Origin: Bolinopsis microptera
Lineage: Eukaryota > Ctenophora > Tentaculata > Lobata > Bolinopsidae
Reading direction: 5' to 3'
DNA length: 64,000 bases
Assembly (NCBI RefSeq): GCF_026151205.1
Contig: NC_087073.1
Location: 16,325,837 to 16,389,836, forward strand
The notes beneath the pieces were generated by a model. The model was given only the letters and a program-made list of their open reading frames with translations. It did not search any database and was not told the origin of the DNA. Positions 55,260 through 64,000 of this stretch are shown here, one piece after another. Numbering within the stretch: position 1 is the first letter of the stretch; each line of letters opens with the position of its first letter. Both the position numbers and the translations under genes were made by a program.

Positions 55260-57537
55260 TTATGGCCTAGCCCGGTTCATAAAACAAAAATATTATCCAA
55301 TAATTACGGCGATAGGCTTATCTGTTGTTCCTTAGGCCAAATAACTACCAAAAAAATTTTGAAGCTTCAACTCCAACCGGAAACACCCCCACATGCCACG
55401 CCCATTTTTTTCATCAATTTTTAACAGGTAAAAATCTTCATATCATCAATTTAGGCATGAAGGAGTGCTTTTAGTGCTCCAACAGTTTGGGGTCTAATAG
55501 TAATGGTAGAAAAAGGTTAACTTTAGTCAAAGTCTCAAGCCTCCACGGCGCTTGGTTTAGGCGCACCGGATCTCGCGTCTCGCGCCTCCGCCGCGAGATT
55601 TGTTGCGCCAAAACTAAAGGTCGTAGAGACATGAGACTTCGACTAAAGTTAACCTTTTTCTACCATTACTATTTGAGTATCACAGTTTCAGAGCTCTAAA
55701 CACATTCCTTCATCCTTAAAACAACAATCATATGGATTTTGCCTGTAAAAGTGGAACTGATCCTTTAAAATCAGCAGGCTGTCTAATCTTCGTTGCCAGA
55801 GGAATATTTTCGTCAAACTATGATTTAAATGAGGTTCTTATTTCTTCATAACTCGTCACTGATAGGATCAGCATCGATGAGGTCCAATAATTCCTTCATA
55901 GCTCGTCACTGACAGGGTAACCGATTACTTTTAATAAGGTCTGATGATTTCTTCGAGACTAACGAGGATACGTCAGGACCGACGAAATCAATCAGGGAAG
56001 ATTCCTTAGCGAGGGCTGGAAGCGTTGGTTTTCTGATTTCAGGCTGGAGTGATGGAAGTTGACCAATCTTCTTTGCGATCAGGTTCCTCGTCTCCAAAGA
56101 TAAGGATTCGTCAAACACAGCCAGAGGGACGAGATCCTCAGTTAGGTACCAGGTGTGTCTGTTGATAACCTGCGCTGTGGAACTGGATACTTTCTTGTTC
56201 ACCTTCGAGAACTTCTGGATTCTCCTGTGCAGCTTTAGGTCGTTGGAAGCAGCAGAGAAGAGGGATCCAGAGGTGAACCATGCTTCCAGGTAAACGAAGA
56301 CGGCAAACAGCGCCATTTGTTGGATCTTCTTCTTCGTCCTCCAGTGAAGTCCAAGCTGATGGCGTAGAAGTGACATCTTCAGGATGTAGATGGCTTTACT
56401 CATCCAGCGAGCGTGGTGGTCTGCTCCTGGTCTCTGGATGTGGTAAGTGTATCCCTTTTTCCTATCGATGGAACCTCCAAGGATTATCTTCGTGAGCTCC
56501 AGGTATTCCTTGTAGTCTCCTCTGGCCAGGTTCTTCACGTGCTGAGGTGACAACCGAAGGTCGATGAAAGCAAGAAGGTCTTCCGTCTCTTCTTTGTAGG
56601 CGGCAGGGATCTCCGGAAGCTTCAGGTCGTCCAGGTTGGGAGGGATTTGTGATGTCGAATAAGCTGTCCAACGTCGATAGGAAAGCGGCTTCCTTCTTCT
56701 TATGGGCTTCGGTTCCTCGTCGAGATGTAGGAATCTTCATGATTTGCTTGTAGTCGAAATGAAGTTCTATCATACGTTTGGTAATAGTAGATCGACAGTT
56801 CAAGATATCTCCGTATCCAGCGTACTCCCAAAGCTCCACCAGTTCGGTCTTTACAATCTGGACAGCTTCAGTTAAGCTCAAGCTGCCGTGATTCTGCTCC
56901 AGCTCGAACATGATCCTCCGAGTAACTGCGCCATATGTTGGGAGTTTAGAGAACGACAGCTTCTCAAGCAGGGTTGAAAGAACACTGATCCTAACTTGAA
57001 GGGAATCCCACTAATGAAATATCCAGCAGATAATTATTAAATATATCTTAACAGGTAAAATCTATAAAATTGTTGATTAAAGCATGAAGTAATGTGTTTG
57101 AGACATTGTTGATGTGCTTTCCTAATAGTAATGGTAGAAAAAGGTTAACTTTAGTCGAAGTCTCATGTCTCTACGACCTTTAGTTTTGGCGCAACAAATC
57201 TCGCGGCGGAGGCGCGAGACGCGAGATCCGGTGCGCCTAAACCAAGCGCCGTGGAGACTTGAGACTTTGACTAAAGTTAACCTTTTTCTACCATTACTAT
57301 TAGACCCCAAACTGTTGGAGCACTAAAAGCACTCCTTCATGCCTAAATTGATGATATGAAGATTTTTACCTGTTAAAAATTGATGAAAAAAATGGGCGTG
57401 GCATGTGGGGGTGTTTCCGGTTGGAGTTGAAGCTTCAAAATTTTTTTGGTAGTTATTTGGCCTAAGGAACAACAGATAAGCCTATCGCCGTAATTATTGG
57501 ATAATATTTTTGTTTTATGAACCGGGCTATTATGGCC
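55260..57537. mobile_element. 2.26-kb DNA transposon with 8-bp target duplication
   Basis: The element is 55268-57529. Target duplications TTATGGCC lie at 55260-55267 and 57530-57537. Terminal inverted repeats of about 410 bp start TAGCCCGGTTCATAAAACAA. Each arm contains an inner palindrome (about 55495-55672 and 57124-57301, starting TAATGGTAGAAAAAGGTTAA) with a GC-rich centre. Eight-bp duplications are typical of hAT, P and Merlin superfamilies, but the TAGCCCGG end and the encoded protein do not point to one of these. The frames at 55487-55699 and 57122-57310 are the inner palindromes and not genes. The element ends about 100 bp before the start codon of the NDUFB3-like gene. Confidence 0.85.
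55906..57010 (-). pseudogene. Transposon-encoded protein of unknown family, one frameshift
   Basis: From an AG acceptor (TTTCATTAG) at 57011 the frame reads WDSLQVRISVLSTLLEKLSF, then LPTYGAVTRRIMFELEQNHG and LWEYAGYGDILNC to about 56650. A one-base shift near TCCCAACCTGG then continues as NLDDLKLPEIPAAYKEE, LSPQHVKNLARGDYKEYLEL and the block GADHHARWMSKAIYILKM, and ends at the TAA/TGA at 55906. About 365 codons are present. The H-H-A-R-W block and the 'RDLLPI'-type helical composition resemble uncharacterised proteins that I have seen associated with invertebrate transposons. I cannot assign a transposase family or point to a DDE triad. An upstream exon is implied but not found. The frameshift may be decay or a consensus error. 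Confidence 0.6.
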
Positions 57538-57637
57538 CCTTCAATCAAATTAAAACCATAGTTGTTGTTTTTTAATCATCCAGCACACTAGTCCCAATTA
57601 AAATGGAAACCATTTAATGCTTAATCGATTAGGATCA

Positions 57638-58195
57638 TGCCCATTGCAAAGAGTTACTTCATCCCACCTCCTCCTGAGGGAAATTGGCCTCCTTTGAAGG
57701 ACCCCTGGGCTAGTTTTTGGAGTTATAAGCAGAAAGTGCGACATACAAATATGTATAATGTAAGTACTATTGTAACACTTATATGATAATATAACAATAA
57801 TTAAAGAAATATTTTAGTGAAACAGTTTAATAATCTTTCACTCGTAAGCATTTAAATTTGTATGGGTATGCCATGCTGGGACAAATTTTTTGCTCCCTTA
57901 ATAGTCAGATTAATCAAAATTTAGAAAAAATATGTAGTAGTATTTGATTATGCTTACATTCACAAGCAATACTTAAGCAACTCTCAATCAATCCTTAAAC
58001 AGTGTTAAGATGATACCAACAACAAACAATTTTCAGATAACACGTTATGGATTGCCAGGGTTTACCTGGGGAGTTTCTCTTTGGATGGCAACATTTGTTG
58101 GGATAAAATCATGGCGCCTCATCACAAACAATCCCAAACCTGGAGCAAAGCGAGCTGTTGGTGAAATTCATGGCCATGACCCAGCTGGTTTTTGA
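57638..58195 (+). CDS. Small single-membrane-span protein resembling complex I subunit NDUFB3 (B12)
   Basis: Exon 1 (57638-57759) reads MPIAKSYFIPPPPEGNWPPL, then KDPWASF. Exon 2 (58037-58195) reads ITRYGLPGFTWGVSLWMATF and ends GEIHGHDPAGF. The splice sites are AAT|GTAAGT and TTTTCAG|ATAACA. As written, exon 1 meets TGA right after KDPWASF, in a run of five T. One more T restores SYKQKVRHTNMYN and makes the exon phase match exon 2, for about 93 aa, close to NDUFB3's 98. The LKDPW motif followed by one hydrophobic span fits NDUFB3, an accessory subunit in the membrane arm of mitochondrial complex I. Identification rests on a short motif and size, so it is tentative. The frame break looks like a consensus error. 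Confidence 0.45.
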
Positions 58196-58680
58196 AAATG
58201 CTGAAGCGAATCAAATGTTGATCAAAGAACAACTATATGCCACTAAGAATCTTATAAGTATTGGTTTTGTTAGCTGAAAAATGTTGGAGGTATTAATTTT
58301 CTAGCTTAAACTCATGGAAAACTTCCCATAAGTGAACATACCTTATTATTGGATTTTTATGAGCACAATATAAAGTTGTCTTCTTGTACATAAGTTATTA
58401 TTTTCATGTTACCCTGTAAGCGAAAATTGATAAATAAGTGCATATTATTATTGCATTGTATTGAGATAATGTGTTTCCTTAGCCTACATGTAATCAGTTA
58501 ATGTTTCATGTTTTGGAATTGTTTTATAGAGCCAAGAAATTGAAAATTGATCTTAGACTCATTCATTTTTGAAATAATGTTGCTGCTTTTTGACACTAGA
58601 AATCCCGAATGTATACCACTACCATTTCCATAGCTCTGATGTATTGGTTGTAATGTCAGAAAGCTGTCCTCGAATACAGA
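58196..58680. other. Intergenic between the NDUFB3-like gene and GNPTAB
   Basis: Short AT-rich spacer. It should contain the first gene's poly(A) site and the GNPTAB promoter, but no clear AATAAA or TATA box was identified. Confidence 0.4.
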
Positions 58681-61600
58681 ATGAACAAGCTATTTGCCTT
58701 CGTGGGTGTATGTTTAAATGTCCTTTTGTTGGTCTACATTCTCTTTTCTACTCTAAAGGTACTTTTTCTACGTAAGTGCTGATTTTGTGATAATATTATA
58801 CATGTCATTGATTTGTTGTTCTTATCAATAATCATCAATACCAAAGAATGTATAATCTGTTTGAGAGATTTTAATTAATTTTAATCCAATAATAGACGTA
58901 TCACTGCAATTACTTATTTTGTACCAATGTACCAAGTTGCAACTTTTATTCTTTTGATTGATTTATTGCATCTCCAGGATCAGGACAGCTGCGACAACAT
59001 CCAGGAAATATGTTACAGTTCAAACAGACACCTTCCTATAGATGTTGTGTACACTTGGGTGAATGGCTCGGATCCATTGTTACGACAATCCATTGAGTAT
59101 TATAAGAGATTGTACAGCAATCCAAGCTATGGTAAAAGTAACGAAACCTACCGAAATCGCCAAAAAGCTGAAGATTTTTACTGGACGATCATTGCTAAGT
59201 GTTCGTGATCAAACGAAAGCAAATTCAGCTGACTCAAATGTTGTTGATAATCCTTTTGAGGTTCCTAAGGAGTGCCCCATTGAGGGTTGCATAGCCTCCC
59301 CGGCTGTTGTAAGTAGCAGTTACTTACCCTCAAGTACGTTTACAATAGAGCAGATACAGACAGTTTGTTGGCTTTGCCAACACTCTTGAGATAAAGTATG
59401 CTAAACCTGAGAATGCTGAGGAATCCACATTGCTTTTCATAAAGTTTCCTTCCGTATCTGATGCTAAACTAGCAGCAGGACGAATCATTACTCGAGGTTC
59501 TTTGACAGTAAAATTTAGGCCTGTGTTCTATACCTTCCAGCATGGCAAAGGACCGTATGTGAAAACTAGTAGCAAATTGACAGATATTTCAATTTGCAAA
59601 CTTGAGAAACCCTCAGAACTTCCTGGTGTACTTTCTTATGATGAGACTGAGAATCTGCTGTGTGTTGAAAAGGATGAATTCCCAAACATTCAGCAGAATT
59701 GCCGGGGTATTCTTGATAGAGAAACGTTTCTTGTTTGGCCTCCATGGGAAAAATACATGATCGGACAGTTATCAATCCAAGATGTTGGTGCTCATAGATT
59801 TGCTGATAATGAAGAATTGAGGTACTCACTACGTTCTGTGTACAAATTTGCACCTTGGGTAAGGAATATATACATTTTGACTAACGGACAGATACCAAAT
59901 TGGCTCAATGTGCAGCATGATCGAATTAAGATTGTTACCCACTCGGAGGTTTTTCAAAATAAGTCCCACTTACCAACCTTTAGTTCTCCTTCTATTGAAT
60001 CTAACATGAAGAATATACCCGGCATATCAGAACACTTTCTCTACTTCAACGATGATGTGTTCCTAGGAAGAGCAGTGTATCCAGAAGATTTCATTTCAAC
60101 AGAGGGATACAAAGTTTTCTTGGCCTGGAACATTCCTAACTGTAACACAGGGTGTCCAGCTAACTGGTTAACGGACGGGTACTGTGATCTAGCCTGTAAT
60201 GTGTCTGCTTGTAATTTTGATGGTGGTGATTGTCAGTTAGGTTCCCCGGCTGTTGCAAGATTGGCAAACAGTGTAATTAATGCAGTTCCTGGGGCCGCTT
60301 CGTTTGCTCAAAGTTATTGTAATCCTGGGTGCTCCCAATCGTGGGTGGGAGATAAGTACTGTGACCCAGCTTGCAATGTGAACAAGTGTGGATTTGATGC
60401 GGGTGATTGTGGAACCAAGGACATAAAGTCAGAACTATTCGAAGTGGCACTAAAATCTATTACAAATAACACAAACATTGACGTTCCAGCTGGTGTAAGT
60501 GCTATGTATTTTAACGTGAGTTTAGAGAATGGAACTGTGGACACTGCCAGTTTTGAGTCTGATGATGAGGCTCTCGTTCGGACCTCAATCTTATCCTTAC
60601 CACATAAGATTGTTTCATTAACTGTATTTCCAAACAAAACTGGGTCTGTTTCTGTAGCATTTACTTTTAGCAATCATTCATCAAAACCATTGGGTTGAAC
60701 GTGAATTCCTCACTATCAGCTGAACCATTTGTCAAAGTTGAAAACTCTGTTGACCTGATACAGAGAATCAAGTTCGACAAGAACAGTGGGAAATTCCCAT
60801 CATGACGGCCTTAGAACTTGACAAAGAGTACAGTGGATTTATCAGTAATATCATGGACACAGTTGATAACAAAGATCTATCTGAGACAGCCCAAAGTTAT
60901 GATAACAGTCTAGTTGAACTAGTCAAGTCGGGACTGCTTACTGAAAAAGGAAGATGGGTTAAACTTGGGAAGTTTATTGCCAGTGAGAGATCAGAGGAAG
61001 CTGAAGGTATCAATCAAAGAGAACTGAAAGCAATGGAAATGATGCCAAAGAGGCGTTTACTGGACACGTTTGCAGATTCGATTCATCATGTCAATAACAT
61101 CTACACTTCAAAATTTGGTAAAGCACCACGCAAGGTGCTATCCCACATGCCTTTTTTGGTTAATAAGACTATACTTGGTGATCTTCAATCAAGGTTAGTA
61201 AATGTTTTTGATTATTGACAGAAAAGTAAACCAGAGTGGTCTTGACCTGTGATACATTCAATCAAATTACAAACTACGTCTCGTCATCTTGTGTCTAAAA
61301 TTAAAATGATATGTCTTGTCTTTTTCAATATCTATTAAATTTATTTTTATCGTGAGTTTACAATTTACATTAACAATTTTCAGATTTCCGGAAGAATTCG
61401 CAAAAACCTCTTCAAACAAATTTCGCAGCTCTGATGACATGCAGTTTTCATTTTCCTACTACTACTTCATCATTCACGCTACTCACCGCCAGAGTGTTAC
61501 GACATTTCTCCAAAATATAGACATTGATGGTAACAATGTTTACAGCAGTGGCGAACTAAACATTTTAATGACTAGGTTATTTACTCTGCCAATCGCTGAA

Positions 61601-62149
61601 TCTAATCGGACATTATTTTGGGATATCATGAAAAATTGCTCTATACCAGAAACTCCCACCATATTTGGTCCGGAAAATATAACCAGTTGTGATAACATAA
61701 CGTCCCTGATCAACAAAACACTACAAAACGTGACCACATACAAACACGAGATTGTTGATGATAAGGACGTTACATTTAAGATGCTGAAGAGCAACTCTAC
61801 AAGGGTAAGAATAGATCTGGACTACGTTAGGAACAATCCCAAGAAGTTCATTTGTCTGAACGATAACATGGACCATGGTAGTTCGTACGAGCACTTGGAG
61901 AACACAGATATGCTGGCAGAGTTTTATCAGACCATGTTTCCTGAACCCAGCCCATTTGAGCATCCTCCTGGTACTGTTAATAAGTATAGTACTAAGGCAG
62001 ATCTCCTTGTCCATCTAGCTCAGCAGAATAACACGTTTTATATCGCTCTATGCTTTGTGAGTTTAATTTGCCTACTTTATGGTTGTTATTTAAAAAGAAG
62101 GAGTGTAAAAAGGTGTATCAGAAATATAATCTTCCGATTTGTGATATAG
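58681..62149 (+). CDS. GNPTAB: N-acetylglucosamine-1-phosphotransferase subunits alpha/beta
   Basis: This Golgi enzyme adds GlcNAc-1-phosphate to mannose on lysosomal hydrolases, the first step of the mannose-6-phosphate tag. Exon 1 (58681-58758) encodes a 26-residue signal anchor (MNKLFAFVGVCLNVLLLVYI). Exon 2 (58978-61193) has Stealth region 1 (IDVVYTWVNGSDP), region 2 (FADNEELRYSLRSVYKFAPW, VRNIYILTNGQIPNWL, YFNDDVFLG), and two Notch/LNR modules with C-x-x-GYCD and DGGDC / DAGDC. The conserved LLDTFADSIHHVN and HMPFLVNK blocks follow. Exon 3 (61384-62149) has FPEEFAKTS, SDDMQFSFSYYYF, an EF-hand-like DIDGNNVYSSGE, CLNDNMDH and a C-terminal membrane span. The intron is bounded by AAG|GTTAGT and TTTCAG. 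Exon 2 needs about four single-base corrections (near 59205, 59360, 60698 and 60790). Total is about 1,020 aa, against roughly 1,250 in vertebrates, with a shorter spacer. Confidence 0.9.
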
Positions 62150-62379
62150 TGCTGATGGTATAGTGATGAAGTGTGCATGTTTATGATGATAAGTTTTATT
62201 AACTCTTTAATACTTTTTAATACTCTGTGATTTTTGTGTTTTGTGATTTTGCAGATAACAGAAATGAAACAATATATGTTTTAATTAATTTCCAGCTTTT
62301 TATCTACGTTCTTTTATGATGCAGACTATATTATTTATTGCTTTGGTGACGTTTAATTAATACAAAGTTTGGGATTTTC

Positions 62380-62385
62380 AATAAA
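62380..62385 (+). terminator. Poly(A) signal of GNPTAB
   Basis: AATAAA in TTTTCAATAAATG, about 230 bp after the GNPTAB stop codon and 320 bp before the next gene. Confidence 0.6.
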
Positions 62386-62706
62386 TGAATTGATTAATGT
62401 GTTAGCTCGGAGACTTTCATGACGTGTCAATGTTAGTAACACTTATAAATGTAGTAAGACTTCAGGACAAGCTGTTCTATTCGGTGATTCTTATTTGTTT
62501 AGATTTACCATTTGAAAAACAGTTACCGCGTTTCTTTATTCCTGTTGGGCACTTACATATTGAATCAATATTATTGATTTACATTACTCAATTCCAAGAC
62601 ATTTCTTATATCCATATTCAGATTTAACTTTGTGACACTCTAATGTTAACACAGCGTCCTATCAGCCGCAATGTGAAGTACCCAAACTGTACATGTAGGT
62701 GAAAGC

Positions 62707-64000
62707 ATGGGGAGAAAGAACCAGTACTTTGGGGTGAAAGTGGGCAGAAAGCCAGGTGTTTATACTGATTGGTCAGAGTGTAAATCTCAGATTCTCGGAG
62801 TCGATTCGGCAAAGTGGAAGAGGTTCACTACTTATGAGGAAGCTAATGTGTATTGTTGCACTGATACCATCAAAATAGAGGAACAAGGTCTGTTTTTAAC
62901 AATTAATGTTAAGTTTTAAAGAAGTTTATCTGATAATTTAATTTAAATTGTAGTTTAGGATGCTTTGTTGTGGATTTAATCATTCGGCAATACACTCTCA
63001 AATCATTGTTAAATCATAATAATAAATCTTTGTTTTCAAATATTTAATTAAATGCATTAACTCTAAATCTCATAATATTTCTCAGAAGTCGTTCCTGGTT
63101 CTATTGCAAGACCGATTTCTATTGAAGAAGAAGATGCTGAAGAAATGAAACCCTCTTCTGCTCATTTGAACTCCTCCCCAGAACGGTGTTACAATCCTAA
63201 AAGATACCGACCCGACACCAACACTGGATCAGATACAAATGCCAAGGTAGACTGTCAAAAGACAGTGATGCGAGCAATCCTCGGGTTGACGAACAATGTT
63301 TACAACCCTTCATCTACCCCTACATCCTCCCCTTCTGCGAAGAGGAAAACATCTGTTCTTGATACCAGTAACATCTCCGCTATATCGTGTAGTGAGACTA
63401 ATGTAAAACCTGAAGAGTCAGAAGTTTTAAGCAGTAATGCAGATACAACTCTTACAAATGCATCTGTTACAGAAATAAAAAATAGTCAAACTAAGAAAAC
63501 ATCATTCCTTCCTGATATCAGAAAAACGAACAAAACCGTACAGCCTATAAAGTCCAAGATAAGACCTAAAATGAAACACAGATTGGTCAAGCAGCCTGTA
63601 GCACCAGTTAATAAGTATGTAGAAGATCAATCTGAGGATGATGACATTGAAATTGTCGAGAATCCTTTAAGAGAGATCCAAATGAGTCAATCAACATCAG
63701 AGGAGTATCTAAGAGTTGGCAGCAGCGAAGGGGAAGTAGCTGTTGGAATTTTCTGGGACATTGAAAATGTAAGAATGCCTAGAGGATTGAATCCTGCCGT
63801 TTTTATCACAAAGCTACGTGAGAAGTTTGTGGATGAATCGTCAAAGTTTTGCGAGAAACACTTTTATGTTGTCTGTGATGCTCGTGAAGAATCAAACTTA
63901 ATCATGAAGCAGTTGTTTGAGTTTCATGTGCGTATAGTTCATGTTCCAAGACTAAAAGCCAATTCATCAGACAACGTCATCAGGGATTTGATGCATGAAT
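62707..64000 (+). CDS. RNase H1-type hybrid-binding domain fused to NYN ribonuclease domain (5' part of gene)
   Basis: Exon 1 is 62707-62887 and exon 2 runs from 63086 off the window end. The GTCTGT donor and CTCAG acceptor join in phase 1 and give about 365 residues so far with no stop. Residues about 5-55 (QYFGVKVGRKPGVYTDWSEC, WKRFTTYEEANVY) are the RNA:DNA hybrid-binding domain found at the N-terminus of eukaryotic RNase H1. A long low-complexity linker rich in S, T, K and E follows, with an acidic SEDDDIEIVENP. From 63738 a NYN (limkain-b1/MARF1-type PIN-like) nuclease domain starts: VAVGIFWDIENVRMPRG with the first catalytic Asp, CDAREESN, and SSDNVIRDLM. The pairing suggests a nuclease steered to RNA:DNA hybrids or double-stranded RNA. 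Later domains (for example LOTUS repeats) would be beyond the window. The start was chosen because it places the hybrid-binding domain at the N-terminus. Confidence 0.85.

Noticed and set aside
55487-57310. Identical 62-70 aa frames in the two TIRs of the 2.26-kb transposon
   Set aside because: Both lie in the inner palindrome of the TIRs. Identity between them follows from the inverted repeat and does not show selection.
59309-59363. A 55-bp intron in GNPTAB (GTAAGT ... ACAG) instead of a frameshift
   Set aside because: The segment encodes a stretch (SYLPSSTFTIEQI) that aligns with conserved GNPTAB sequence just before the break, so it is coding; a one-base indel is simpler.

Overview
The window is animal nuclear DNA: spliced genes with GT-AG introns, a class A GPCR, a Notch-repeat-containing GlcNAc-1-phosphotransferase, an alpha carbonic anhydrase with a C-terminal anchor signal, AT-rich intergenic DNA and many decayed transposons. 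Nothing fixes the species. A marine, possibly non-bilaterian invertebrate is plausible, but that is an inference. Several well conserved genes carry isolated single-base frame breaks, one in a T run, so uncorrected long-read consensus errors are likely.

Region by region. 1-10 kb is mostly repeat debris plus two candidate minus-strand exons of an unidentified gene (about 8.0-8.4 kb). 10.5-14 kb holds a satellite-like block and a decayed LINE. 14.7-16.7 kb holds G/C-run-flanked MITEs. A 3.1-kb foldback lies at 17.1-20.2 kb. The carbonic anhydrase gene spans 20.9-30.3 kb (six exons, about 282 aa); its second intron is about 8 kb and is filled with nested repeats, including three palindromic MITEs and a 5'-truncated LINE. 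A two-exon GPCR is on the minus strand at 31.1-32.4 kb. A 36-bp minisatellite lies at 35.3-36.1 kb. A secreted double-PLAT protein is on the minus strand at 37.0-37.8 kb. From 39.6 to 52.05 kb is a giant (12.4 kb) inverted-repeat element with tandem-repeat termini and a nested MULE-like element. At 55.27-57.53 kb is a 2.26-kb DNA transposon with an 8-bp target duplication and an unfamiliar coding region.

57.6-64 kb is a compact cluster of plus-strand host genes: a small NDUFB3-like protein, the lysosomal-targeting enzyme GNPTAB, and a protein joining an RNase H1-type RNA:DNA hybrid-binding domain to a NYN ribonuclease domain, which runs off the window. I see no functional pathway linking these neighbours.

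The most interesting items are the hybrid-binding/NYN fusion, the giant foldback (one arm carries a clean insertion whose empty site survives in the other arm), the 8-bp-TSD transposon with its empty site visible in the same window, and a roughly 90-bp hairpin-rich repeat family that looks like a structured RNA.
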